23,082 nt of DNA from Oppiella nova. Its lineage: Eukaryota; Arthropoda; Arachnida; Sarcoptiformes; Oppiidae. Below, in pieces: positions 1-11,586 of this stretch. Each line of letters begins with the position of its first letter. The first letter of the stretch is position 1. The DNA is taken from NCBI GenBank assembly GCA_905397405.1, contig CAJPVJ010000563.1, positions 1 through 23,082 on the forward strand. The letters are read 5' to 3'. The notes beneath the pieces were generated by a model. It was not told where the DNA came from and ran no database searches. It saw only the letters and a list, made by a program, of their open reading frames with translations. Made by a program: the position numbers and the translations under genes.

Positions 1-10
1 AAATATTGTG

Positions 11-23
11 TCTCTCTCTCTCT
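11..23. repeat. (TC)n microsatellite
   Basis: Short CT tract on the plus strand near the left edge. Confidence 0.9.
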
Positions 24-466
24 AAATGAAAAACAAAATACTTTTAAAAAGTTTTCCCCATTTATCTAATGCACAATATTTCCATATTTTCAATAATATA
101 AATGGTTTATTAGACTTGTATTGAGATAAATGTATAGTTTTTTATGACAAACAATTCTTTAAATAAATTCAATTATGAAAAATATGTCTAAAATACGCTT
201 TTATTGTATTTTTCATATTTATTTTAAATGTTAATAAATTGTTTGTAAAATCGCATAATTGAATTGGTTTTTAAAGAAATTCAAAAACATATAAAAGCAG
301 TCATAAGAATGTGGGATGGGATACATGTTTTAACACAATAATATCAAATGTACAAAATCAATTAATAGCCATATTTATCATTAAAATGGAAGATTTTTAT
401 TCAACTCATACCATATGCCTTATCTTAACATTTGGTTTAAAATATAATTTAAAAGTTTATAAGTTT

Positions 467-503
467 GAGAGAGAGAGAGAGAGCGAGAGAGAGCGAGAGA
501 GAG
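467..503. repeat. (GA)n microsatellite, left arm of an inverted pair
   Basis: GA tract interrupted twice by GC (GAGCGAGAG). It faces a CT tract at 560-595, so the two could pair. Confidence 0.95.
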
Positions 504-559
504 CTTCTCTGAAATAGCTTTCTTGATAACATCCAAACAAAGAGCACAGAGAGTTGCGG

Positions 560-595
<36 letters not shown>
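560..595. repeat. (CT)n microsatellite, right arm of an inverted pair
   Basis: CT tract with one TTT interruption. It is complementary to the GA tract at 467-503 across a spacer of about 56 bp. Confidence 0.95.
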
Positions 596-1520
596 CCACT
601 TTAATATACAATATTACTCTTCTTTTGCTATAATTTTGATGTATTTTGTGTTAAATTTAATATTTTTTATTATTAATAAATGTTCAGTCATTCATAACTT
701 TGGCGAAACTTCTATAAAATAGAAATTCTTTTCTCTTTAAATAAATTGAAGTTCAGTTCAGTTTGAGTTCACTTACTCTTATCGGCGAACAAATATTTTT
801 TTGTTTTGTGTTTGGGTTTTAGAAAATAGACCCAAAAATCGATATATTTATGAGTTTTGAGACCACATTAGAATATTCTCTCTATTTATTGTTTGCAAAT
901 GAAAAATCTATACCTAGTGTATTGCAATGAAATAATTTTATTTATTATATACAGTTATGTTTATATATAATATTAGACGTTTAATTAAATTATATTTATG
1001 TAATAAACTATACAGATGAAGTTTATGAGCTTTTATTAAGTTTTTGCTTTAATTGCTTCAAATTAATTGCACAATAAATTACTTTAAGTTAAGAGATTTA
1101 ATTATTTTCTATTAAATGCTTTCGTATAATAAATTTTCATTTTGTTATTTGTAAACAAAAGTGTTGTGTTTTGATATTTTTAATGCTAATACAATAATGA
1201 ATTATTCAAATCTATACATACGTTGAAAATATTTTGAGACTATTTTTAGCATAAAATCAATTGATTGAAATTTTATGTTGAGAAACGATTTAAATTTATC
1301 ACAAAATTTCCTAAAAAGATGTATTAGTATTGTCTCGGTTTTGATAACTAATTAATTGAAATGTCATTCATTGAGACAAAGAAAAAGATTCCGCATATAA
1401 TTCACAATAAGTTTTATGTAGTGTTTTGTACTTTTAGTCTCAACTAAATTGATGTCTCAATCAATATAGGAGACGGGTTTCCAAAAGGATTTAAGGATTG
1501 AAATCAGTTTTAATTTATAA

Positions 1521-1541
1521 GAGGAGAGAGAGTGAGTGAGT

Positions 1542-1576
<35 letters not shown>
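1521..1576. repeat. (GA)n / (GAGT)n compound microsatellite
   Basis: A GA tract with an internal GTGA tetranucleotide block (GTGAGTGAGTGAGTGA), followed by a pure GA run. Confidence 0.95.
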
Positions 1577-1578
<2 letters not shown>

Positions 1579-2399
1579 ATGGAAAACCAAAAGCTTTTAC
1601 TCTTACATAGGATTTGAAATGTTTGTCAAATGATTATAATCTAAATAAAGGGAAAGGGATGACCAGAATGTTAGGGGGAATGATTTGCAAGTTCAATAAC
1701 AAAGTTTTAAAACAATTTTTATAAAACTTAAAGTCATTAACCATTCACTTAAATTGCATTCCCAATAGACCAGGGTATGTTCTACTTGCATGCTATGTAA
1801 TAAACTGTTGTCTATTTGAGACCTTTCGATAAGTAATTAATTTGGTTTTCGCAAAATTTTAATTACAAACGCATTTATAGTTCATTTCACTCATCCTCTC
1901 AATCGACTACTATATGTCGAGAAGTGATCACAAAATTGATGTACAGATGGGAAAGGAGTGAGAGTAGGGATGAATGGATGGGAGAGTACTGTACATCCAG
2001 GCACCACCGAAATGATGACTAAACCGGTTATAGTTTAGTGGAGTATAGATATCCAACATCTCGGCATCGATTATAGCGAAACTAATTTAATGGATGTATC
2101 GATCGCTATATTTACAAATTGGGTCATTCATTGACTTCAATTTAAGGCCCTAACCAGTAGTCGACGGAGTGCAGCGGAGGTCTAAAGCAAATAATCACAA
2201 ATTGTTATCTCATCTCAAGTCCCATATTATTAAGTTTGCGCTCGAATTATGATTAGCACTAAACAAATCAAACAAAACACACATTCACTCCACTCTCCAC
2301 TGTCTCTATACTATAGCTAAAGAGACGGACAAAAAGTTTTTCTGTTCAGTTGTGATGCCATTCACTTGAGTTGAGTTTCAAAACCAAAAGACAAACATT

Positions 2400-2411
2400 A
2401 GAGAGAGAGAT

Positions 2412-2463
<52 letters not shown>
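2400..2463. repeat. (GA)n with GATA interruptions
   Basis: A purine tract of about 64 bp. The first part contains GATAGATAGAGAGATA and the second part is pure GA. Confidence 0.95.
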
Positions 2464-2468
<5 letters not shown>

Positions 2469-3198
2469 GTATTAAATTTTGTGCTATAATACTGGTGCCC
2501 GAAAAACAACCGTTAATTCGATTAATTGATTGATTTATTATAAAACAAAATCGTTTGAGTAGTAAAACCAATACAACAATAGAAATGGAGATTTAATTAT
2601 AAAAAGTTGTCAAATATTTACTAACGAATAGCATTAGAAAAGAAAACATTTCTGATATTATTTTATTGATATTATGATTTGTACTAATCGTTTGTCTATT
2701 ATATTTGTGGTCTTATACTAGTATGCAGTCATGCATTGAGAGACAATTTTTGGTGAATTAAGATAAATGTTTGCAATTATTTTGTAAACTCTAAAATTTA
2801 TAGCATTTGAGAATCCATTCAATTATAACGATAACCAAAAAAAGTAAAACTACTTATTTGTAAATTACAATTTCAAATTCAAACTCTGAATTTGCACACA
2901 AATTATTAGCTATCGTTTTGTAATTACAGTCAATATTCACAAGTGAGAGATCATGAGCACAAAAAAGTGAATGATATCATAAAAAGTCATTTGATATTCT
3001 GTATGATATGAATAGACAAAAGCAAAGTATCGCAAGAATATACAGCTATCGTATTCATAGGACTGTATATTCAACTCCTAATTACCATTAATTTATTGTA
3101 ATGTCAAACATGTAGGCGAGCGCTCACTTCGAGTGCCGATAGGTCTGAATAGCACCGAATATATTAATATAATGGTTCGCCAGTCAACCAAAAACAAC

Positions 3199-3256
<58 letters not shown>
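3199..3256. repeat. (GA)n microsatellite
   Basis: GA tract of about 58 bp with a single GACA interruption near its middle. Confidence 0.95.
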
Positions 3257-3258
<2 letters not shown>

Positions 3259-5670
3259 TTTTTAATGATAATTGACTTTTATGAGTCTCGATTCAATAGA
3301 AATGAATGCATTTTTTCATTTAAAATGCATTTTTTCACGTATGTGTGAAACGGTTGGCGAGAATTTGTAGAATCGGTTTGAAAAGCAAATGCTGTCTAAA
3401 GATTAGGCAAAAGTCCTGTTGTGTGATGTGTTTTGTGTGACTATTGTTCTGTCAAAACAAATTAAAATTGTTTTCCGATTGTATGTCTGGTGTTTGTGCT
3501 GTAGTTATCTGAATAACACAATGTATAACACAGTTTTTTATATAGTTTTTGAGTCGTCAATCAAATTTGCAGAATTTTTTCTCTGTTCAGAAATAATTGC
3601 TTTTGACTTTTGTGTTGTTATTTGTTTCAAAGCTAATTATCTGTAGGCTTTCGCTGCCATTCTCTATCTCCCTATCCCTCACCCCATATACAAGACATGC
3701 GAAGATGTGAACAAAAATCTATGTTTTTTCTCTCGAAATCATAAAATGTGTTCAAATTCTTGTCGATTGCAGTCAATTGTCGTGTAATTGATGTTTTTGG
3801 TGTTAAAACTCGCGAGTGTTTTAAACCTAAATAATTAAGTCTGAGTTTTGAATGAATATAAAATCAATTATTTGAATATTCATTTAGACATCAATTACAG
3901 GAGAGAAAAGTTATTATACTCTGTGTTCGTGTCTATCAAACATTAAATTAGTTGAAAAAACTATTGTCAATAGTCTGACCGTTAATTCATTGTATGTTTT
4001 TTGGAGTCAAAAAATAATTTCTTACTTCACTTACGATTACTTCAATTATGTCTGAAAACTACATTAAAATGAATTCAGTGTTTGCTTTTGTATTATACTC
4101 AGTATTTTGTGTGTGTTTTGTTTTTTAGGTGTATTTCTGAACCTTTTTGTATTGTGTTTTGCTCGCAAACTATATCTCTCTATCCCTTCACACTTATCGC
4201 ACATTTTTTCTGTTTTGTTATTTATTTTCTCGTTTCTCCATCAGAGAGTGAATTATATTTAAATGAGTCAAACGATTATTAAAAAGTTATTGACTTTTAA
4301 AAAGCGTAAAAAACTCGAGGAAAGGCTGTTTGTCTGAATAGGGAAGGCCTGACAGATAATAATAGAAATGAGAGAAACAGCAAAAAATACCAGACATTGA
4401 GATAGTGTACCGAAAAATAAGCAAAACTGCATTTAATTAGTTGTATACCGAAAAGAAAATTACAACTAATTACATACGCTATGTTCTCAGCAGTGTACGT
4501 TTTGTTTTACTTGGTGAAAATAAAAACATAAATATAATTATAATTTTGGGAGCTGTATGTGTTATGACATGTACTTTTGTGATGCATCTGATTATAATTC
4601 AATTTGTATGTTATTTGTATGAGAATAGTGTATTAGAAGTGGTAGTCGTGTTAACACAACAGATATATTTATTTTGTGTTTGTTTCTCAATTGTTTGTAA
4701 TTTGTAATAATCGGGTGTTTTTAGAGGCAAATAGTTTTTATACGCAAAACAAGTGCTGATTGTAAGGGTTAGGCAAGACTTAGGGATAGGTAAGAAAACA
4801 TTGTTATATCACAGCTATAGAGCTATATATAAAAACAATGGCACAGAATATATTGTGAACACAGAATTCACAATAAGTATGCGAAACACAGAATATGTTA
4901 ATAGAAATAATGAGTAAGTAATTGAATATCAGAAAGAAACATAATAATAGGGAAAATCATAAATCATTACGAATTGAAAGCATAAATCACAGAAAATGCA
5001 AAAATATGAGACAATAATCATGTAATTATGATGAAAAATAAATGACCTAAAAATCAGTTTTAATAATCAATAGCCGATTGAATCCAACAAATTATGTATT
5101 GAAAATTAATAGGGATTGTGTGGTGAACTCAATTAAACACAATGGATAGACATATCTGATATTCAACTCAATAGATATCAGAAATCGTAATCATTATAAT
5201 CATAGTTAATAGGTAGCCTAATAAATGTTAAATAATAAGCAAAATATATATGAAATCCCATACCTTTTCCCATTCCCTTCTCATGTTTTAATGAGTGTTT
5301 TATTTAAGGTATATTTGACTTAAGATTTTTTTCATATCATGTTGTGTTTGTATGCAATGTTTAAAAATCACTAGTATAATTGAAATAATAATAATTATAA
5401 TAATAAATTGTGCGAATCATTATATCATAGTTAGTGTCCATAATATTGTGTGATTTTAGAAATCAGACAAATATTACAAATTGGTTTTGTGGACAAAAAT
5501 CTCATTAAAATCATAAGAGAAGGTTGTGTTTGGTTTCGCTATATATTTATACTTATGGTTAGTATATGTGTACAAAGACTTTGAGCGCGTTTTCCTCATT
5601 TCTCTGAGATTCTGATATTTGAATCCAATGTAAGATTTATTTGAAAATTTAGTTTTAATTGTTTTTCATA

Positions 5671-6024
5671 TTACTCAAGTCTGTCAGAATGAGCTGGTTT
5701 GTTAAGGGCATACAGATAACCTGTCTTATCCCGTAGCCCTGAGCACATCCCTAGCATTATATTAGCGTTGAATCGCGAGAAAATGAAATACTTTTGGGTT
5801 ATGTCCTGACATTTCATAAGCAATAATAAGTTGGGATTCAATCGGCCATTGAATGGATTGACAGAAAAAATATGTTTTTCATTGATTACAGTAAACAACG
5901 GATTGATTTGTGTTATGAAAACATCCATACAATCAATTGGAAGAGAAATCATTACACTATTAATGAAAAAGCTTTTGAATATTTTTAGTATTAATACTAT
6001 AAATGTTTGATTTCCGAGTTGTGT
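5671..6024 (-). CDS. Unidentified open frame, possible exon or gene relic
   Basis: A stop-free stretch of 117 codons ends in TAA. The first ATG that fits is at 5952, giving 93 residues. The second half is notably protein-like and GC-richer than its surroundings. It includes FSVNPFNGRLNPNLLLLMK, KYFIFSRFNANIMLGMC and DKTGYLYALNKPAHSDRLE, with balanced use of Gly, Pro, Asp, Arg and Cys. The first part (before about 5950) is hydrophobic and AT-driven. I see no signal peptide, transmembrane pattern or family motif that I can name. A weak donor-like GTAATA overlaps the end (GA then GTAATA). No clear pyrimidine tract plus AG marks an upstream edge. It may be an exon of an unknown gene, a decayed mobile-element fragment, or chance. 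No function is proposed. Confidence 0.3.
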   Translation of the reverse strand, partial: TQLGNQTFIVLILKIFKSFFINSVMISLPIDCMDVFITQINPLFTVINEKHIFSVNPFNGRLNPNLLLLMKCQDITQKYFIFSRFNANIMLGMCSGLRDKTGYLYALNKPAHSDRLE

Positions 6025-9000
6025 TTAGTTTTCGTTATGAAATAGACGTTATTATAGTATTACTGTAATTGTCAGCAAAAAGTTTTATCATAGGTTTCAT
6101 TAAAACTTAGAAATTTTGTTTTTTGTTTGTGTAGTATTTGAAAATTTGAATTTGAAAAGTCTATTAAGAATATTAACAATTAAACCACTATTGCTTTTAT
6201 CACGATTTTCAATTAATATATCAGAATAGGTATTCAATATGTTATTACTAAATATAATATCAATATTAAGCGGCGATAATATAATCTATTAATATTTAAA
6301 ATTGAAAATTAGAAATATTTATAATTGAAAAATCCTAATACCATATATTTGTTTCGTATGTATTTTGTAATTTTAATTGGTGCAAGAACAAAATAATCAG
6401 TAAATTATATTAAATTTAAAGTAAACACATAAAAGGTATATAATTTGGTTTGAAAAGAAAAATGCAAACTTTTAGTCTTTTTAGATAATTTTATGATAAC
6501 CAGTGATTTGTAGTATTTTTAAGCCTCAAAATTCACATATTTTTATCAATTTTTAAAACTACAGGTAATTAAAAGTTTTTGAAATTAAAAAATGAAAGTT
6601 TTCTTCAAGCTAAAAAATGTGTAATTCAATTCACTTTTTATATACATTATTATAATTGTTATTATTAATAAGTTTTTCATATCTAATATCATAATAATTT
6701 TTTTGTTGTATTTTTTCGTATATAATATTAAAATTTAAGGAAAAAAATGTTTAGTACTTATTATACTGATACAATAAAAAACATTTAATTAATTGAGAGA
6801 TAGAGAGAGAAATTATTTAAGTTATAAACAATTAGTTAACTAATAAGAAATATAATCGTACTTAATCTATACGAAATGTCATATTGATTACAAAAACAAA
6901 ATTAAAAAAATTTCTAACTTAAAAACAACTAAATTATATAAAATATAATCTGAATTATATTTTACGTTTTCAATCATAATAATCATAACCTATAATTACT
7001 AATAATAATCGATGCGATAATAAGCGGCAATAATAATAATAAGACTATAAAATAATGGGAATATTCTACTCGTAATCACAAAAATATAATAAACTTTTTC
7101 ACTTTTCATTTCACCAATCATATTATATATAATATTTCCTTTGTGGTAGTCTCTTGAACTTTGATTTTTGATTATCGAAATAAAAATCAGCTTGAATCAA
7201 TCAATTAATTGAATAATAAAAACACTAAATTTAAAGGCAATTCACAATATAATGGCAGATGAAAAAACTGATTATTTATTTAGTTTACAATTGAAAAATC
7301 CTAGAATTCCTATAATATTTATATATAATTAGATATTCAATAATTATGTGTGCTAGTTAGTTTGAATGATAAGTCTTTAATGAGAGATATCGAGATCTGG
7401 ACTTTTTATTAACAGTGTGTATACGTATAAGCAACTTCATACATGACCATGTAGGTATTGTAGATTTTAAACACAATTTTAAGTAAATTATTCAAAATTA
7501 TTTCCACTTTTTCATAACATTAGTACAAATATTCACATATTTAGGACAAATGTATACAAAAGGGATAAATGGGAAAATTTAATATTTAAAAATAAAAACC
7601 TAATAATTTCGGTTTAAGTGGTCACTGTATGAATGGTAACATTATATACACTGTTATTATTTTTCTCTCAAATATCATATACGATAACAACAATTGTGTC
7701 AAAACATCAAAACCGATGTAAATCCAAATCTCAACAATTAATATGTAGTCATAAAAATTATTTATACTTTTGTTGTTGTGTAATGGCGAATATTGTGTGT
7801 TGTATCAGGGGCAGTTGTCTAAGAATTTAAAATTCCTGATGCCCTGGGAAAATATATTTCCATATATTAATCATTATATTCTGTTTGTAATCAAATTCAC
7901 ATGTCTCACTTTCCAATTCCTATGTCAATATATGTACTAAAATTGAAACAAAAATCATAAAAAAAATTATAGAAAAATAGTTTTCTCTTTCAGAGGAAAC
8001 AAAAACGAGTGTTTTGTTTGCAAAAACAAAATCAAAAAAGCGAAACAAAAGTTTAGATAATAATAACAATCATCAATGAGACGTTTCAATAGGACTTTCA
8101 GTTAACAATGAATGCTTATTAATAGTGTTAACTTATACTGTGTTTTATATATCATTTATAGTATTGTGTCATATAATCAATAATATTGTATCATTGATTT
8201 GAATCACAGATTTCACTCGTAGTGCTAATCATAATATTGTCGTCAATGAAATGAGCTCTCAATGAGACGACTGAATGGAAAAATCATTATAATGTCTAAC
8301 AATAATATACTCGTAATATATCCACACAATTGAAACACAAGTCGAAAGGATTTTTGGCAAAATATTTATCATTCAAATTGGTATTCATTACAATTAAAAT
8401 GATAATCACTTTAAACCTTCATTTTAATTAAAATTGCTTCAATAAGCATGTCAATAATTAAGCTTGCTGTTTGAAAATGTAATAAAAATTTCATATGAAA
8501 TAAATTCAAATGCGCTTTTGTTTATTCATTTAAATAATTATATTTTAAAATTTATTATCAACTAATAATACAAATGAAAGGTAATATTAGAGCCAATTAT
8601 TTGGTGTCGATATTCAACGATTGTTTTTTCATTTAATATGTTTAAAGTGTTAATCACTTAATCATAATATATTTATAATTATTATAATATTTATATATAT
8701 TTTGCAAAAAATGCATTTCAATACTATCATGCGTTTTTGAAATTTTATTTATAGTTCATTATTATTCGTGTGTCATATATTATATAATTTATATATCATT
8801 TGGTAAATAGATACATATAAATATATGTCTCATTATATATATAAATATATATCTATAAACGTTTGTAAATAATTATATTTATCGTTCAATTATAATGATA
8901 TTCATATCATATATTGTTTTTTCATTTATGAATCTTCTCATCGAAATGATTATTATTTTCTCGACTTTTAAAAATCTTTGATTTCAATAGGGTTTGCTTT

Positions 9001-9170
9001 TTTATAAACATTATGTCATTAAAAATTGTTTTCGCCGTAAACTTTTCAATAAATTATATTTGTCTCTCGATAATTAAAAAATAATGCATAATAACTATAA
9101 TTAATTTTAAAATTTTCGTTTTTGTTTATGTGTGTGTCGTAAAAATAATATAATAATTAATTTTAAAAAT

Positions 9171-9176
9171 TTTAAT
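9171..9176 (-). terminator. Possible poly(A) signal ATTAAA for sestrin
   Basis: On the minus strand ATTAAA lies about 290 nt beyond the sestrin stop. It is the first common poly(A) hexamer I found after the stop. The sequence after it is AT-rich and not clearly GU-rich. A canonical AATAAA lies farther on, at 8749-8744 (about 720 nt after the stop), and could be used instead. In such AT-rich DNA hexamers arise by chance, so this is weak. Confidence 0.3.
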
Positions 9177-9331
9177 TAAAAATATTTCAACGATAAAATA
9201 GGAGAAAGAGAAATTGAAAATAATTATATTTAAATATAACTTTTGATGAATATTTCGGGCATTTTTCGGATTCACATCTTTCCGGTTGTTTTCCAGTCAT
9301 AAATCGTTTTGTATGTATTTGTGTCGCAAAA

Positions 9332-9353
9332 GTGATTATTATTATTATTATTA
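9332..9353. repeat. (ATT)n microsatellite in the presumed sestrin 3' UTR
   Basis: Short run of ATT repeats, about 110-130 nt beyond the sestrin stop on the minus strand. It would be an AAU repeat in the transcript. Confidence 0.85.
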
Positions 9354-9465
9354 AAAATAATTATTACATATTTTTTTCAGTAAAGAGTTTGTCTTCCAAA
9401 GTGTTTTGTATATAGATTTTAGATATCTATATGCTTTGGTGTATGCGGTCATCGGTATCGACCAT

Positions 9466-9552
9466 TCAAGTCATGTGTCGCATAACAGCCCTCAACGCAT
9501 ACAACAGCTCTGCTTGAAGTCTGGCCTCAAATATCATTAGATTTACGTGAAT
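9466..9552 (-). CDS. Sesn: Sestrin, 3'-terminal coding exon and stop
   Basis: This short exon has 28 codons plus TGA. It starts [20 protein letters not shown] and ends RAVMRHMT, closely following the vertebrate sestrin C-terminus (VHVNLLL, EARMQA, LLYALRAITRYMT). It completes the C-terminal helical domain, and His2 matches the SESN2 leucine-pocket residue H454. It joins in phase 0 to the EK that ends the large exon, restoring the family's SEK-(V/I)-HVN sequence. The acceptor CAG (9555-9553) is preceded by a run of ten T and a pyrimidine-rich stretch on the minus strand. The intron between is 2034 bp. The stop lies exactly where family members end, so the protein is complete at its C-terminus. 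The exon is too short to stand out as an open frame and was found by searching for the expected C-terminal sequence. Confidence 0.95.
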   Translation of the reverse strand: MHVNLMIFEARLQAELLYALRAVMRHMT

Positions 9553-10045
9553 CTGAATGCAAAGACAAAAAAAAAACGTGAATTTATTGTCAAAATAAAA
9601 TAATCAGAAAACATAAAACACTTTATAGAAATAAAATATAGCGTATAAACTTTTGATTAAAAAACTATTTAAATTATACCTAAATTAGAAATATATGAAA
9701 CAAGGCAAATAGTATTTATGAATGAAATTAGTATGATTAAGCGATTTTTAGCCATAATAATCAAAATAGATAATACCAAAAAATGTTTAATTATATGATA
9801 GGAAAATCAATAAACTATTTATAGTAGCAATTGATCCGTCCATCCATTGGAAAGCCTACTAAAATCAATAGTCAAGATCTGTAAATTCTAGCAAATTTTG
9901 TACAAAATAAAAAATCTCTTTTGTTTCAGAGTTGTACTGAAGTATAAAAATGGTTTTTAGCCGTAAGTTATTTGAAGTCATTTCATGAGCACTGAGAGAG
10001 AGAATAGATAAAAGAATTTAAAGCTACTATCATTCAAACATCGTT

Positions 10046-10072
10046 AGAGAGAGAGAGAGAGAGAGAGAGAGA
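10046..10072. repeat. (GA)n microsatellite in a sestrin intron
   Basis: Pure GA on the plus strand, so (CU)n in the sestrin pre-mRNA. Confidence 0.95.
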
Positions 10073-10674
10073 ATGTATTATACATTTGTTTAGTAGGAAT
10101 AATAATAATATTAATATGAAAAATATTGCTGAGTGTTATTAAAACTCAAAATGCCGAAAATATGTTACAAATGTTTCATAACTTTATCTCATAATATGAA
10201 AACACTGTAATTCTCATAACAGATATATTGTATTTTATTTTTCATAAAAGAAAATTGTGATTAAAATTTGTGATTACACTCTTATATTTTTAACATTAGA
10301 TGTGATTACAACTCAACATAACATTACTTTTAGCTAATGTTTGAGCTAGTATAAGAATAATTCACAGAATATTTTCCAAAATGAAAATGATGTGTAAAAT
10401 TGAGGTAATTTTCTCATATAACATCTCATTGTATTCAACATTATTAACGATCCATTTGAATACTTTTGAAATAATTCGCTCCAAATATAACATTAAATAT
10501 CTGTATAGATATGGAGACAAAATGATCACTGAATGGTATTTTAGGGAAACAAAATAATCCATACGTTTTTATCTAAACTTCTCTGTGAATTTGATCTAAA
10601 ATATAAATTTAACGCAAAAACTATTTGCCATACAATTAGAGAACCGATGCTTGGATTGCATATAGAAAGTCAAG

Positions 10675-10701
10675 TCTCTCTCTCTCTCTCTCTCTCTCTC
10701 T
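10675..10701. repeat. (CT)n microsatellite in a sestrin intron
   Basis: Pure CT on the plus strand, so (GA)n in the sestrin pre-mRNA. It is complementary to the arrays at 10046 and 11076 in the same intron. Confidence 0.95.
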
Positions 10702-11072
10702 AATGGATATTTTGATAGCTATTTATCGTATAATCGTTTTTATTGTAATGTGTAGTTTTAAAGGCACTTATTATAGAAATACGTGAATACCAGTGAATAC
10801 AAACTATACATCAATGAGCGAGAAGTTTATGGCTATTCGTAGAGAGCTATGAACAGTGGAGTACAGTATTTATCCTTTTTATTTCGCCTACCATTCCCTT
10901 AACCATCACTTAATTCACTCTACAGTTTAGCTCTCAATTCCTCTCATTAAATGGCATTATATTCGTTGCAAATAAAATTAGGGTAAAAATAATATATTAG
11001 ATAACGTAATTAGAGTCAAACCATAAAGTTTGCGATAATATTGTTTTGTACAATTGAATGACTGACTGAATG

Positions 11073-11075
<3 letters not shown>

Positions 11076-11111
<36 letters not shown>

Positions 11112-11114
11112 GAG
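11076..11114. repeat. (GA)n microsatellite in a sestrin intron
   Basis: GA tract with one GATA interruption, preceded by a short imperfect GACT/GAAT tetranucleotide run (11060-11075). Confidence 0.95.
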
Positions 11115-11281
11115 CATCAAATAAATTAAAGCAAATACGATGTGAATTATATATGAGAAAAATAGTATAATTTAAAAATAGACTAATTCTCTAAATTATA
11201 CCGAAAAGTACAGTCAATATAAGAATTTAGAGCACAAACGAGTGAATGAATGAGAATCAGATAAAAAGGACTTGCATTTCA

Positions 11282-11284
11282 AAT

Positions 11285-11306
<22 letters not shown>
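11282..11306. repeat. (AAT)n microsatellite in a sestrin intron
   Basis: About eight AAT units, roughly 280 bp into the intron downstream of the large exon's donor. Confidence 0.9.
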
Positions 11307-11316
<10 letters not shown>

Positions 11317-11586
11317 AAAAGGTAATGAATTGGATCGACGCTAAAATTGGTATAATATTATATGGAAATGACACCAAAATGGATATAAAGAATTTGTAAG
11401 AAAGTGAAATAATGGCAACATGAAACTTTACTAAAATGCAAATATAAACCATAAGAATAACTTAAAACTCAAAATATTGTTTGCAAAATAGTGGACACAT
11501 GGCTAATATTTAGAGGGATAGTTAGCCTACAATTAGCAAAAAAGTATGAACAGATAAATGTTGAGAGAAAACACGAGAAGACATAC

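Larger units (their letters stand above)
1..9170. other. AT-rich DNA beyond the 3' end of sestrin; no identifiable gene
   Basis: Apart from the unidentified frame at 5671-6024 and the microsatellites listed separately, I see no supported gene. Between about 3400 and 4720 the plus strand is rich in T and G (many TGTTTTG-like words) and has several 65-90-codon frames whose Phe/Cys/Val/Ile-heavy translations look compositional. From about 4800 to 5240 the plus strand becomes A-rich, with repeated ACACAGAAT words. The stretch 1980-2200 has more complex sequence but no frame or RNA fold I can recognise. From 6240 to 9170 the DNA is very AT-rich, with stem-like runs of TA near 8640-8890. Confidence 0.7.
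9553..11586 (-). other. Sesn: Sestrin intron (2034 bp)
   Basis: This is AT-rich intron sequence bounded by the strong donor GTATGT and the acceptor CAG. It holds two GA arrays on the plus strand (10046-10072 and 11076-11114), one CT array (10675-10701) and an AAT array (11282-11306). Open frames are short, low in complexity and not protein-like. Flanking residues join cleanly, so no missing exon is expected. Confidence 0.9.

Noticed and set aside
311-611. Opposing short frames with Arg-Glu or Ser-Leu dipeptide runs, also seen at 3133-3348, 15878-16066, 18030-18236 and 21922-22166
   Set aside because: The dipeptide runs are translated GA/CT microsatellites, and the flanks are AT-rich with no protein-like composition.
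1980-2200. More complex sequence that might be an exon or tRNA
   Set aside because: All six frames are broken by stops within a few dozen codons, and no tRNA B-box or cloverleaf pairing could be found by eye.
3419-4707. Three hydrophobic plus-strand frames of 66-88 codons
   Set aside because: Their Phe/Ile/Val/Cys-rich translations follow from T/G-rich DNA. Two have no ATG at the start, and none shows splice sites or motifs beyond composition.
8640-8900. TA-rich palindromic runs that might be an origin or a scaffold attachment site
   Set aside because: Such runs are common throughout this AT-rich window, and nothing specific distinguishes this one.
11533-11586. Continuation of the large sestrin open frame by 17 residues to a stop
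   Set aside because: A consensus donor GTATGT sits at the point where similarity to sestrins ends, and the true continuation is the exon at 9552-9466.
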